This document shows, one piece after another, positions 12,024-23,034 of a DNA stretch of 64,000 bases. The stretch comes from Chlorocebus sabaeus. Taxonomy: Eukaryota > Chordata > Mammalia > Primates > Cercopithecidae. The notes under the pieces are model-generated. The model saw nothing but the letters and a program-made list of their open reading frames with translations, searched no databases and was not told where the DNA came from. Positions within the stretch are counted from its first letter, which is position 1. Each line of letters begins with the position of its first letter. The position numbers were made by a program, and so were the translations under genes. Location: positions 76,141,622 to 76,205,621 of the forward strand of contig NC_132925.1 of NCBI RefSeq assembly GCF_047675955.1. The letters are read 5' to 3'.

Positions 12024-12224
12024 AGAAAATTAGCAATATCTATCACAGTTAAGAATACATGTATCTTAAATTTGACCTAAGAAAGCCAGTCCTAAGAATT
12101 TGTCTTTAAAATATATTTGTTACTGTGTGCAAAGATGTGCGCTCTAGAATATTCACTGCTGAGATACTTGCTGTAGCAGAAGATAGATCTGACAGTCTTG
12201 GTGCTTTTTAACAGAGGATTCACT

Positions 12225-12430
12225 GAACCAAGGGCCAGCAAACTTTCTGTGAAGGGTCAGACAGTAGCTAATTTAGGCTATGCAAGCCACACAGTCTTTG
12301 TCATTGTAACGCAAAAACAGCCATTGATAATATGCAAACAAATGGTCATGGCTCTGTTCCAAGAAAGTTTCATTTACAAAAACAGGTTGGTGACTGGATT
12401 TTGCTTTGGGGCCATAATTTGCTGATTTGG
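12225..12430 (+). mobile_element. hAT-type MITE
   Basis: 'agggccagcaaactttctgtg', 'aggctatgcaagccacacag' and 'catttacaaaaacaggttgg' in order match a common non-autonomous hAT element that begins with a GGCAAACTTT-type terminus. Its right part is copied again downstream (see 12391-12700). Confidence 0.7.
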
Positions 12431-12700
12431 GAGTATTTTTGATTTTTGTATCACACAGTATATATATATATACGCACACATACACACACACACAAGGGAA
12501 TACTATGTAGTCGTCAAAAGGAACATCTCTGAGAGATATAACTAAGTGGTTAACTGGATTTGGCTTTGGGCCCATAATTTGCTGATTTTTGGTCTACATA
12601 AATTAGGGTATATCTATATATATATACACACACACACACACACAAAGGAATACTATGTAGTCATCAAAAGGAACGTCTCTAAAAGATATAACTAAATGGG
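12391..12700. repeat. Imperfect tandem duplication, offset 150-160 bp
   Basis: Copy 1 (12391-12550) and copy 2 (12551-12700) share 'actggatt', 'gccataatttgctgattt', a TATATA/ACACAC run and 'tactatgtagtc(g/a)tcaaaagg'. The offset is 160 bp for the first block and 150 bp for the last because the microsatellite parts differ in length. Confidence 0.9.
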
Positions 12701-12719
12701 AAATCATAATGTTGAAAAC

Positions 12720-12950
12720 ACCTATAGGGTGTCTACCAGTGCTAGGTGCTAGTCTAAGAGCTTTCTAGGAATTAACTCCATATTCACAGTTTCTCTAGGA
12801 AGTAGCTACAATTATACCCATTTAATAGTTAAGAAAACTAAAACACATTAAGGAACTTGGTCAACTTCCTGTAATTCATAGGTGGTAGAGCCAGGATTCA
12901 AACCGGGTTTGAAGCCCAACCGAAGTTTTCACCCTCCCCTCATACTGCTT
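12720..12950 (-). repeat. MIR, antisense
   Basis: 'ctaggtgctagtctaagagc', then 'tacccatttaatagttaag' and 'ggtagagccaggattcaaac' follow the antisense MIR order. Confidence 0.75.
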
Positions 12951-14071
12951 CCTGGAACAATGTATACCCAAGACAGTGAGCTACCCCTTAGGTATATTAA
13001 AAAGTGGGATTATATCAGTGTTTCTCAACCAATTTTTTGTTAATACCTCCTCTAAGGAACCTTTCAAGATATTCTTTCCCTATGGCTTCCTTCCAAAATT
13101 TTAGTATCACAGATACACAAGATATGTGCTTATGTACTGCTTTATACAGAAAGAGTATGATTTTTCTGCCCTCCTTCATCTGAACCAATTTTCACTCTTT
13201 TGGGGTTGATTCTGTCCCCAGCTGAGAATTCACAAATTATATATGTACTTACATCTTCATAGGCCATCTCCAGAAAGATCTATAAGAAATGGAGAGCAAT
13301 TCTGGGTGTAGTCTGGGAGCGTCAGTTAGAAGAGGAAGGTCTCAGATTGTATTACTTTCTTCAAGAAATGAGGAGAAAGTAAAGAAAAGTCTCCAAGTTG
13401 CCAAAACAAATGACTATCTTATGAAGGAGGGTGAGGCCCCACAAGAGAGCACCTGCTGAGCTCCTCTCATTTGTCTCAGGCTGGCTGTGGTGGAGGAGTG
13501 CTAATGAGGCCTATCTCCAGGAAGTCCTTGATTGGAGAAGGGCTGCCATTTCTCATATCTGCCGGGAGTGCTTGTTTGCCTGGCTTCAGTGGTTTAGTTG
13601 ACAGCATCTTCTTCCCTTTTCCATAAAAGTGGCTTTTGGGATTCTCTTTTCCCCACAAACAACTCCAAATTGGAAGAAAGGGATTTTGAGTGAGTTCATG
13701 AACCCTTTGCTAGAATAAACCTAGCCTGCCTTAATCTCTTTTGGAACCCAGAAATCCCTTTTGAGGTTATTGCAATAAAACATGCTTCCCATTTATTCTT
13801 TCTTTCTCAACAAATGAACACTCTGTTGGATCCTGTGGTGCATTTTGGAAGAAAGGAAGTGATGGCAGGGAGGACTGGTAGAACCAGGATAAGAACATTC
13901 TTCTAGTGTCTAAGCTTTGCCTTTATGTGCTAAACTGCACCCCTTATCTGGTGTCAAAAACTCTTTATGTGTCATGGAGAGTTGGGTCAAATCACTAGTG
14001 GCCCCTTCATGCATATGAATCAATCGGGAGAGTGGAGATCAGCATGCAAAACAAATGAAATAAAATGGGAT
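12951..14071. other. Mostly unassigned intergenic sequence
   Basis: 'cagtgtttctcaacc' at about 13017 looks like a hAT-type MITE terminus, but I cannot follow the rest of such an element. No exon is supported. Confidence 0.4.
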
Positions 14072-14382
14072 GCAGCAGGGCACAGTGGCTCATGCCTGTA
14101 ATTCCAGCACTTTGGGAGGCTGAGGCTGGCAGGTCACTTGAAGTCAGGAGTTCGAAACCAGCCTGGCCAACGTGGTGAAACCCCATCTCTACTAAAAGTA
14201 CACAAATTAGCCGGGTGTGGTGGAACATTTCTGTAATCCTGGCTATTTGGGAAGCTGAGGCAAGGGAATCCCTTGAAACAGGGAGGTGGAGGTTACAGTG
14301 GGCCGAGATTGCACCACTGCACTCCAGCCTGGACAACATAGTGAGTGAGACCCCATCACAAACAAACAAACAAACAAACAGT
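14072..14382 (+). mobile_element. Alu (AluS-type)
   Basis: Full dimeric Alu with a tail turned into CAAA units (14361-14380). Possible TSD tgggatg at 14065-14071 and 14383-14389. Confidence 0.92.
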
Positions 14383-14389
14383 GGGATGG

Positions 14390-15085
14390 AACAGAATTGA
14401 ATAAAGTAGAAAGAGTGGGTCCCATGTGGTAAACGTAACATTTGTTTTGCAAAACTTTGAATGTCGTTCCTTACGTGTACTGGGGCACATTCAAAATGTG
14501 TTTATTGTAATTATTATGAATTATTATGTAATTGTTTAATTATAATTATTGTTAAGAGGGCCTCTCCTCCTAAGAGATGACCCTAGCACTTTGGCTAATC
14601 TTTGTGTGATCATCTGTAGCTTGTGTAAATTCTTACCCCTCCAGATACTCTTGATTACATCACTCTATTTTATACCCTTCATAGGGTATCACTATCAAAT
14701 TAGCATATTTCTTACTTACTGGGGGCAGCAGGAGTGCAGAGGGAGAGGGTGGGTGCAGTGGATAATCTTCATCATGATATGCACAGGTATAAACTTCACG
14801 TGATGCCTGTGTTATGATCTGGAGATGTTGCAGTTTGCACACAGGGCAACAAGAAACAGTGAATTGGAAATGAACCAATGAGGGACAAGGTTTGCAGGCC
14901 CTACAGTGCAGGAAGCCCTTTCTGTGTGGGCACAGAGTGAGCGCTATTTGTAAACATACTAGAAACTTTCCAAAGGAAAGTTCAGACCCTTTTTTCTTTC
15001 CGGCTAGTCAATGTTACATACTCTATGTTGTAATAGTTTGCATATTTTATGAGCAACCTCTAATAATAGCTTGTGTAATGTATCA
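14390..15085. other. Unassigned intergenic sequence
   Basis: Holds an AT-only stretch near 14505-14550. Otherwise nothing recognised. Confidence 0.4.
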
Positions 15086-15245
15086 TACTGTATTCATTCA
15101 ACAAATATTTGAGTGTCTAGTCTATTTCAGGCACTGTTCCAAGTGCTGGGGATACAGGCATGCACAATCCAGTCAAGTCTCAGTCCCTGATGGAATTTAT
15201 ATTCGAGTGGGAGAGATAGAAAGGACAACTAAACAAACGAATACA
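15086..15245 (+). repeat. Old interspersed repeat, unnamed recurrent family
   Basis: A clean head of the family, 'attcattcaacaaatatttg', 'ttccaagtgctggggataca' and 'gggagagatagaaaggacaa', truncated after about 160 bp. Confidence 0.6.
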
Positions 15246-15714
15246 TAATGTAATTTTGGGTCTATACTTAATCTCTCCCATTGGACTATAAAAACGCTTA
15301 GGCAAGAATTGTGTCCCATTTATCTGCTGTTTTTCCAGCCGTGTGCTACACTGAATAAATGTATGGCATCTCGAGGATCCCATCCGTACACAGTACATTT
15401 TCATTTCCTAGAGCACTTCAGCAGGGAATTGGATAAACATTGGCTCCTGATTGGGGGCATTGTCAAAGTTATCTCAATATTTGATCATTGAAAGTCTACC
15501 TGCTGCCACACATTAATGCTATGAACTGGGTGACTTTCTAACAAAAGTTAATGTAATTGAGTGGAACAACTATCAATTTTAAGAACATGATCAGCTACTG
15601 AGCCCTTTAGGGAAATCTGCTAAGAAATGTACTTATATTAGTTTTTGTATTATATATTATATTCATATAAAAGTATTATAATTATAGGATTTTATTTTTG
15701 TCCTTTTCTTTTGG

Positions 15715-16090
15715 GATAATGTGGTAGGCAGATTAATAGCCTCCCGAAAGATGGTCACATTCTAACCTCCAAACCCGTGGCTATGTTGTGTTACATAGAG
15801 GATTATGGTCACAGATAGAATTGAGGTTGCTAATTAGCCAACCTTAAAATAGCAGATTATCCTGGGTTATCCAAGTGGACCCAATGTGGTCACGAATGTC
15901 CTTAAAAGAGGCAGAAGAGGAGACTTGAGTGATGCTCCTCTGAGATGAACTCAGCCTGCTGTTGCTGGCTTTGAAGATGGAGAAAGAGAGCCATGAACTA
16001 AGGAATATAGGTAGCTTCTAAAAGTTGGAAATGATAGGGAAAAGGACCTCCAGACGGAAGAAATCCCTGCCAACTCCTTGATTTCAGCCC
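15715..16090 (+). mobile_element. MLT1-type MaLR LTR, 3' part missing
   Basis: 'tggtcacattctaacctcc', 'attatcctgggttatccaag', 'ccttaaaagaggcagaagagg' and 'gccaactccttgatttcagcc' match MLT1 LTR text in sense order. The final third of the LTR is absent. Confidence 0.85.
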
Positions 16091-16215
16091 ATTATATGCA
16101 TGAAAAATCTAAACCCCAGGGATGATGAGGCCCTTTCTCAGGATCACACAGCCTGGTTCCAAAATTTGAATCCAGGTCCATCTGATTCTAAGCTGAAGTT
16201 CATACTGGGTGGTTA
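16091..16215 (-). repeat. MIR, antisense, partial
   Basis: 'ctcaggatcacacagcctgg' and 'gaatccaggtccatctgatt' match antisense MIR. Confidence 0.65.
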
Positions 16216-17488
16216 GAAATCTATGTGATCACTTTACATTGTGAAGCTAATGACAACATCTTCTGATGCAAAAGACGCAATCTAGCTCTTACTCCCAAGA
16301 CAAAGACTGACCTCAGGTCTCATCTGAGGCAATTGTCTGTGCTGACAAATGCAGTTTCCAGGAAATGCATGTGGCACCATGCTGCTAAGTCCAGTGGAAT
16401 CATGTATCAATACTAACCATGAAATTTTAATAGAATGTCTAGGAGCTTCGAGTGAGCAAGATTAAGAAAGGACTTATAAAAAGGGCAGTAATGCTCAGGA
16501 CAATGTGTCAGCTATGGAATCTATCAAAATTCTAGGAGGAATATGACAGTGAAGATCAATCAGAAGAGACTTAACTCTCTAAAGAGATCAGAAGAGAAAA
16601 TGTCTGGGAGAAATGTCACTTCACATGAAATATTTGAAATAAGAAAAAACATTCAGTTTGTATTTTGCATTTCTTGTGTTCACCAAATTGGCATGACAGC
16701 AGGTGACCTGTTACATGAGATTGTCTCTAGTAAGTAGAGAGATGACTTTAAATTGATATGAGCCAGTGAGTCTTGTTCACAGCACAAGCCAATTAGACCC
16801 TCTTAAGTTCCAAGTGGCCAGGCAATCAATATATGAATAAAATAGCAGAGGCTCAAAGGCAGACTCTTTCTCAGCCATCAGGAAATCTATCAGACTTACT
16901 AGAACCAACTTCAAGGGTTTTGTTCAATAAACCAAGGCACACATAGAGGTAACCTGCTTATTTAATGGAAATACTCAACTAGACATAATATTTTCTGCAC
17001 AAACAACAGGACTTCCAGGAAAATAGCTAAAGTTCACTCTGTTCTCGTCTTGGCCTTTTTATACCCAGTGCATATTATTCACAGAGGTGAGTTCCAGTTG
17101 GGACTGGAGGAGCCAGGCCATTCTTGAAAGTGCTTGCTGCCAACAGGCTCTGAAGAGCATTCAGCTAAGTCTTAAAATCCAGCAAAGCCTCAGCCTCTAA
17201 GCCAAGCATGTTAAGAAATTATTCTTAGTTCTACTGGACTTCTGACCATCTTAAATACTTCATTAACTTACTCAGTGAATTGGGTCTCACTTTATTCATG
17301 TTGGCAAATGATGCTGAAAAAACAAATTCCTTCTAACTATCAGGGACTCAGCATCACTACTGAAGGTTAACTGAAGCATCTGATGATGGTCTGGGTCTGT
17401 GCCAGTTGCACCCTAGGTGGACAGACAAAGCTCATCGGCTTAAAACATAGTAGGTAGGGCGGTAGCACTTTTGTGGTCTAGCAAGGTA
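16216..17488. other. Unique-looking intergenic sequence
   Basis: No repeat recognised over nearly 1.3 kb, which is long for this window. A 64-codon frame at 16543-16737 has no recognisable features. Confidence 0.4.
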
Positions 17489-17489
17489 A

Positions 17490-17735
17490 TTTAGAGCAAG
17501 CAGTTTTGGACACAGAGAAACCTAGATTTCTGCATCCACTGGGCTCTGCCCACATCCAGCTCAATGATCTTCAACAAGTTACCTAATCTTTACGACTCTT
17601 AGTTTTCCCATTTGTTCAATTGGTACAACAATATATTTATCTTGCATTTCCTGTGAGCATTAAATAGGAAAGTGGATATAAACTGTGTAGCATAGTTCTC
17701 TGCAGAGTAGATGCTCAGTACTTGGTAGTAACTAA
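17490..17735 (+). repeat. MIR, sense
   Basis: 'acaagttacctaatctttac', 'gttttcccatttgttcaat' and a final 'agatgctcagtacttgg' in sense MIR order. Confidence 0.7.
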
Positions 17736-17849
17736 GAACTATCTTTACTAGTGAAGGTGTTCACAAGGATTTTGTCATTACCTAATTTCTCTATACTTTG
17801 GTTTTCTAAGCTGTTATATAAGGGTAATACTAGTATCTGTAGAATAGTA

Positions 17850-17922
17850 TTGTGGCTAAATGCAAAGTGCTTAACTCAGTGGCTGACACATTGCAAGCAC
17901 CCAATAAATGTTAGCTATTGGT
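17850..17922 (+). repeat. MIR 3' fragment, sense
   Basis: 'gcttaactcagtggctgaca' and 'cacccaataaatgttagct' match the MIR 3' end. Confidence 0.65.
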
Positions 17923-18029
17923 TTATAGCTGTTATCAAAAATTATCTTTAGATGTCTAGATAAAATCACATGAAATATTGGGGTAAAAGTCATATTTCTG
18001 TGCTAAGTACACTGAGGAGTTAATGGTTA

Positions 18030-18060
18030 AAACAAACAAACAAACAACAAAAAAAAAACC
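18030..18060 (+). repeat. (CAAA)n / A-rich short tract
   Basis: Three to four CAAA units followed by A8. No Alu body precedes it. Confidence 0.7.
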
Positions 18061-18510
18061 TCTTAGGATTAAAAGAGATTTTTGGAGAGCTATTTAACAC
18101 TGCCAAACCTCAGTGTGGCATCCATTATCGGTGGTCCACCCATATCCTCTTGGGACTTATCATTGCATGCGTGCTGACCTAATAACCCCCAACTGCCAGC
18201 CCTCGTACTGTTCCTCATGCTTTCTCCATCTGCTCTAGCCCATCCACAGGGTGATCGGAAAGGGCTGGGGAATTGCCACTCTCTTAGAGCATCCCTAATT
18301 CAATGACTGACAGGAGCGAGCAGGTAAATATCACAGCTCCTTTTGGCCCTGGTTGGGCTGAGTGGTGTTCTGCCCTGGGTTTCATATTCTCTAGCAGGAT
18401 TGAGCCCCCGTTGCCCATAGCAATAATCTTCTCCGCAACCGAAGATTTATTGTCTTCCTTCTCTTCTTTGGTTCACTTCCCCACCCTCCTACTTGTACTT
18501 GAATTCTTAT
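18061..18510. other. Unassigned intergenic sequence
   Basis: Moderately GC-rich. No repeat or exon recognised. Confidence 0.4.
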
Positions 18511-18519
18511 CTCAGAGAG

Positions 18520-18675
18520 AGTCGGCTTCTGGATTAACTCAGTTTAGGACACTTTTTTCAAATGGGGACAATGGCACTTACCCTTTCACTGGGCTGATAA
18601 GAGATCAAATGAAATTATAGATGTTATGAACTTTGAACAGTACAAAGTGCTTTCTATAAAGTGAAGATTTATTAT
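18520..18675 (+). repeat. MIR, sense, diverged
   Basis: 'caaatggggacaatggcact', 'agatcaaatgaaattataga' and 'acagtacaaagtgctttcta' follow sense MIR order. Confidence 0.55.
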
Positions 18676-18789
18676 TCTTTGGCCAGTGTTTAAGATTTCC
18701 CCAAACCAGTATTTAAGACGCAAGAACCAGCTGGAGCTGTTGCTGAGCATGAATGGGGCCCCCATCCTGACTCAGGCTGCCATATCCTC

Positions 18790-18985
18790 ATTCCAGAGCT
18801 TCTGGCATCTCTTTGTGTACCCATCTTCCTCCAACCCTATTGCTCTCCATCATGCCATCCTGGTTTATTTCCTCTTTAACATTTATCACTATTTGAATTT
18901 ATCTTATTTTTCTCCCAGCACCTAGAACAAAGCTTAGCACATGGCAGGTGCTCCATAAATAGCGGTTGAAAGAATTGATGACTTC
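18790..18985 (+). repeat. L2, sense, 3' end
   Basis: 'ctcccagcacctagaacaaag' and 'gcaggtgctccataaatagc' are L2 3' landmarks. Confidence 0.75.
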
Positions 18986-19019
18986 ATTAATCCATTCTCA
19001 GCATCATCCTTTATAGGAA

Positions 19020-19135
19020 GTTGCAAAAATAGTACAAAGTCCCACGAACCCTTCACCCAGCTTCCTGCAAAGGTGACATCTTGTCTTACGATAGTACAAT
19101 ATCAAAGCCAATAATTTGATAGACGGATTTCTTTG
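19020..19135 (-). repeat. L1M fragment, antisense
   Basis: 'gaacccttcacccagcttcc' and 'gatagtacaatatcaaagcc' are the same antisense L1M text as at about 720-790. Confidence 0.6.
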
Positions 19136-19149
19136 AAGAGAAAATTAAA

Positions 19150-19640
19150 TCATGTCATTGTCCTGGTTATTTGCCCAGTGGCTTCCCACTTCTCTTAGAA
19201 TAAAATCTGTTTCCATGTCCTCCAATGGCCTTCATAACCTGGCTCTTTCAAACTCTGCAGCCCCAACTCCCCCTCTACTCCTTGCATGTCCAGCCCTAGT
19301 AGCTTTTGTCTTAGGAGTCATTTCAAGTCACCCAGCAGTCTCCCCTCTTTAGGTCCTTGGATGCACTCTCTCCTCTGCCTAAAATATTCTACACATGACT
19401 GATTCCTTCCTATTTTTCATGTCCCAACTTACACGTCCCTTCCTCAGAGAGGCCTTTGTTGACCACCCTAGGCCGCTCCTCCCCACCCTGTCCCTTGTTT
19501 CTTTTCCTTACAACATTAATCGCAGTTCATTGTTACATGTTTGGTTAATTTACTTGTTTACTATTTGAATCTTCCAATCTTGAGTGTAAGCTCAAAAGAT
19601 GCCAGGTACTGTATTTTGCTCAACTCAGTACAATTAGAAG
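19150..19640 (+). repeat. L2, sense
   Basis: 'agtggcttcccacttctctta', 'caatggccttcataacctgg', 'ttcctcagagaggcctttg' and 'gatgccaggtactgtatttt' are in sense L2 order over nearly 500 bp. Confidence 0.85.
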
Positions 19641-19752
19641 TTTGACATATAAAAACTCAGGCTTCAAAAAAACCACAAGGAGATACCATCTCACACCAGT
19701 CAGAATGGCTATCATTAAAAAGTCAAGAAATAACAAATGCTGGTGAGAAGGG

Positions 19753-20039
19753 AAGGCTGGCCCGGCGCAGCTCACACCTGTAATCCCAGTCCTTTGGGTG
19801 GCCCAGGTGGGCAGATTGCTTAAGCTCAGGAGTTTGAGACCAGCCTGGGCAACACGGTGAGACCCCATCTCTTCCAAAAATACAAAAATTAGCCAGGCGT
19901 GGTGGCATGAGCCTCTAGTCCCATCTACTGGGGGGACTGAGGTGGGGGGATCATTTGAGCCCAGGAGGTGGAAGTTGCAGTGAGCCAAGATTACGCCACC
20001 GCACTCCAACCTGGGTGGTAGAGCCAGATCCTATCTCGA

Positions 20040-20134
<95 letters not shown>

Positions 20135-20326
20135 GAAGGAAGGAAGGAAGGAAGGAAGGAAGGAAGGAAGGAAGGAAGGAAGGAAGGAGGAAGGAAGGAA
20201 GGAAGGAAGGAAGGAAGGAAGGAAGGAAGGAAGGAAGGAAGGAAGGAAAGAGAGAGAGAAAGAAAGAAGGAAAGAAGGAAAGAAGGAAAGAAAGAAAAGA
20301 AAAACTGAAAAAGAAAAGAAAAGAAA
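19753..20326 (+). mobile_element. Alu with a tail expanded into GAAA/GGAA repeats
   Basis: An AluS-type body (19753-20037) inserted in L1 text and followed by about 270 bp of simple purine sequence instead of poly(A). L1 resumes at 'gggaatgcttatacactg'. Confidence 0.9.
20038..20325 (+). repeat. (GAAA)n-(GGAA)n purine microsatellite
   Basis: About 24 GAAA units, then about 28 GGAA units with one GGA break, then mixed AAAG/AAGG units. All purine on the plus strand. Confidence 0.97.
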
Positions 20327-21009
20327 AGGGAATGCTTATACACTGCTGTTGGCAGTGTCAGTTAGTTCAGCCACTGCGGAAAGTAGTGTGGCAATTCCTC
20401 AAAAAACTAAAAACAGAATTCTCAATTGACCCAACAATCCCATTACTCGATATATACCCAAAGGAATATAAATCATTCTATCATAAAGACACGTGCATGC
20501 ATATGTTCATTGCAGCACTATTCATAATAGCACAGACATGCAATCGGCTTAAATGCCCATCAACAGTAGACTGGATAAAGAAAATGTGGTACGTAGATAC
20601 CATGGAATACTATGCAGCCATAAAAAAATAACACGATCATGTCCTTTGCAGCAACACAGATGGAGGTGGAGACCATTATCCTAAGTGAACTTATAAGTGG
20701 GAGCTAAATGACAAGAACACATGGACACACAGAGGGAACAACAGATACTGAAGTCTCCTGGAGGGTGCAGGGTGGGAGGGAGAGGAGCAGAAAAAACACC
20801 TATCAGGTACTATGCTTAGTATCTGAGTGACAAAATAATATGTACATCAAACCTCCATGACATGAGTTTACCTATATAATAGACCTGCACATGTACCCCT
20901 GAACCTTAAATAAAAGTTAAAAAAAATCCCCAAAATTCAGATTTCTGTAAGTGTGGAGTAGGTTTATACCTCATCACTCAATAACCAGCTAACTATACTC
21001 AGTAGTATA

Positions 21010-21100
21010 CAGTTCATTGATCTCTTCCACACACAGCCAACTCAGTTCCTATGAGGTAGGACTATCTGCAGCCCCCTTTTACAGACTAAGTGAGAATAGT
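21010..21100 (-). repeat. MIR, antisense, weak
   Basis: 'tcctatgaggtaggactatc' and 'ttttacagactaagtgag' resemble antisense MIR. Confidence 0.4.
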
Positions 21101-21779
21101 AACATTCATTGATCACTGTAGTGGGTGATTTGCATGCCATATGTTGCTTTCCTTTGGTCAGCCTCTAATTTCAGCCATAGTTTGAAGGATTGTTATGGTT
21201 CATATTGATAGTGGCCCCCTCCCCACCTCGTGCATGCACCTCCCAGGGCTTCCCCTTTATCTTTCCTCAAGGACCCTGTCCCCTGGAATGGGGGAGGGGA
21301 TGGTGGTGATAGGACCCATGCCAGTGCCTCTCCCTTTTCCCTCAGCCCACTGCCTGAGATGTTAGCACTCAAGGCTTGTTTCTCTGAAGTCCTAGGAGCC
21401 TGCTCAGTCTCCTGGCAAGTGTAACCTGGAAATGTGGAAAAGTTACCACTGTTCTCGCAACTCTCAATCAATAAGGGCTGGGGATTGGTAGGTGAACACT
21501 CCAGTTCCTGCTCCTTGATGGACAATTGCTGGAGCCATTATGAGCACTGCTCAGAGACCCTGATGAAACTGAGCTCCTACTGTCTTATCAGCAACAACAT
21601 GAACACATCTTTTTATTGGCTTTGCCTCCTTTCCTGTCTCATTCTCCCCACTTTGTCACTCCTGACTCCTGGAATCAACTCCTTGCACCCAGCTCTTGTC
21701 TTAGCCTTGGTTGCAGGAAAACCCAAACCCAGAGGGTGCTTACCATTTGTAAGAAGCTGTTGTAATTCTGCCACATGGC
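21101..21779. other. Unique-looking intergenic sequence
   Basis: Higher GC around 21210-21420. Frames of 64-123 codons here show no splice-flanked or family-like features. Confidence 0.4.
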
Positions 21780-21905
21780 TAGATGGTTTATATTTCTTAT
21801 CCTGATATCAATCCTGCCAGGCAGATATTGTTGCTATCCCCACTGTAGAGATGGGGAAACTGAATGAATGAGAAATTAAGTATCTTACCAAAGGCATTTA
21901 TTGAT
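21780..21905 (-). repeat. MIR, antisense
   Basis: 'gatattgttgctatccccac' and 'tagagatggggaaactgaat' are antisense MIR core. Confidence 0.75.
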
Positions 21906-22124
21906 CTGCCCATATCCCCCAGTGTTTGAAGGTGCTCCCTAAGGTGTTAACTCCCCTGCATTTCCAGGCTGCACTTGCCTGTAGGCTGTGGCTTCAGAAA
22001 AGTCCCAGGACTTTGAAGAAGGCTTTGAGGAAGAAAAAGGAGAGTTGAGGAAATGGCAGTGCAGTGATTCTCACCCAGACAGTCTGATATCACGGCCCAC
22101 CCATTTAACTTCTTTGCTTTACCT

Positions 22125-22210
22125 CATCCTAAAAAAGCAAGGGTGCAGGAAGGTGAAGTCACACCCTGAAACACAGCTAGTGAGCACTGAAGCTGAGATT
22201 CCAAATTAGT
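22125..22210 (-). repeat. MIR, antisense, partial
   Basis: 'acacagctagtgagcactg' and 'agctgagattccaaatt' match the antisense MIR 5' half. Confidence 0.55.
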
Positions 22211-22254
22211 CTTATTGGATACATAGACTCAAACTCACCGGCTACTTTCTTTTT

Positions 22255-22578
22255 ATGGTTCACACCTGTAATCCCAGCACTTTGGGAGGCCAAGGCGGGC
22301 AGATCATGAGGTCAGGAGATGGAGACCCTCCTGGCTAACACAGTGAAACCCCATCTCTAGTAAAAATACAAAAAAGTAGCCGAGCATGGTGGCGGGTGCC
22401 TGTAGTCCCAGCTGCTTGGGGAGGCTGAGGCAGGAGAATGGCATGAACCCAGGAGGCGGAGCTTGTGGTGAGCCAAGATCACACCATTGTACTCCAGCCT
22501 GGGCGACAAAGCCAGACTCCGTCTCAAAAAAAAAAAAAAAAAACAAAAACAAAAAAACAAACAAACAAAAAAAAAACC
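22255..22578 (+). mobile_element. AluY-type element, 5' end slightly truncated
   Basis: Lacks the first 20 or so Alu bases. It carries AluY-like 'ctggctaacacagtgaaacc' and 'aggcggagctt' and a tail of A18 followed by CAAAA/CAAA units. Confidence 0.9.
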
Positions 22579-23030
22579 ATCTACTGCTCTTTTCTTGAAA
22601 CCTGAAGGAAGAAATCAGTTTAGCAAAATCCCCATTGGGTTAGAGCAGGTCTTTATTGCGAATCTGCAATGGACCATGGAAGCATGTCTCTATCTCAATC
22701 AGGGCAGGTAGTGTTTTCCATTCATCAGTGCCCAGAGTGCTTTGGAACTGCTAAGGCTGGTAAAAATCACTGCTAGTTAGGAGGATTTCTCCACTTTGCC
22801 GAGTTCATGACAGCTTGTCAAGCAGAGGACACTTTCTTCTCCTGCACAGTGCTGAAGGAAGCAGTCAAATCCAATAATTGTCCCAGGATATAAGGGGGAA
22901 TTGGGAGTGGGAGTGGGAGCAGGGAGAACTCATGCCACGTCCCCTCCTTCCACTCCCAGCCTACTGCCTCCTAGATGCTAGGAGTTAAGGCCTATTTCCT
23001 TATCCTCAGGATGTTTTTCTCGCTTGTCCT
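22579..23030. other. Unassigned intergenic sequence
   Basis: Nothing recognised except a short GGGAGT triplication at about 22900-22920. Confidence 0.4.
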
Positions 23031-23034
23031 CCTC

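Larger units (their letters stand above)
19664..20925 (+). mobile_element. L1 3' end, 5'-truncated, carrying an Alu
   Basis: ORF2-end and 3'UTR text (caaggagataccatctcaca near 19676; gaatactatgcagccataaa near 20610; cctgcacatgtacccctgaa near 20885) with a poly(A) end near 20925. A diverged 12-bp TSD is possible (aactcaggcttc at 19654-19665, aattcagatttc at 20934-20945). The Alu at 19753 interrupts it. Confidence 0.85.

Noticed and set aside
14007..14441. 144-codon minus frame with zinc-finger-antisense-like text
   Set aside because: It is the well-known antisense Alu translation (CSGAISAHCN type).
19951..20343. 130- and 117-codon frames of FLSF or KERK repeats
   Set aside because: Translation of the GAAA/GGAA Alu tail.
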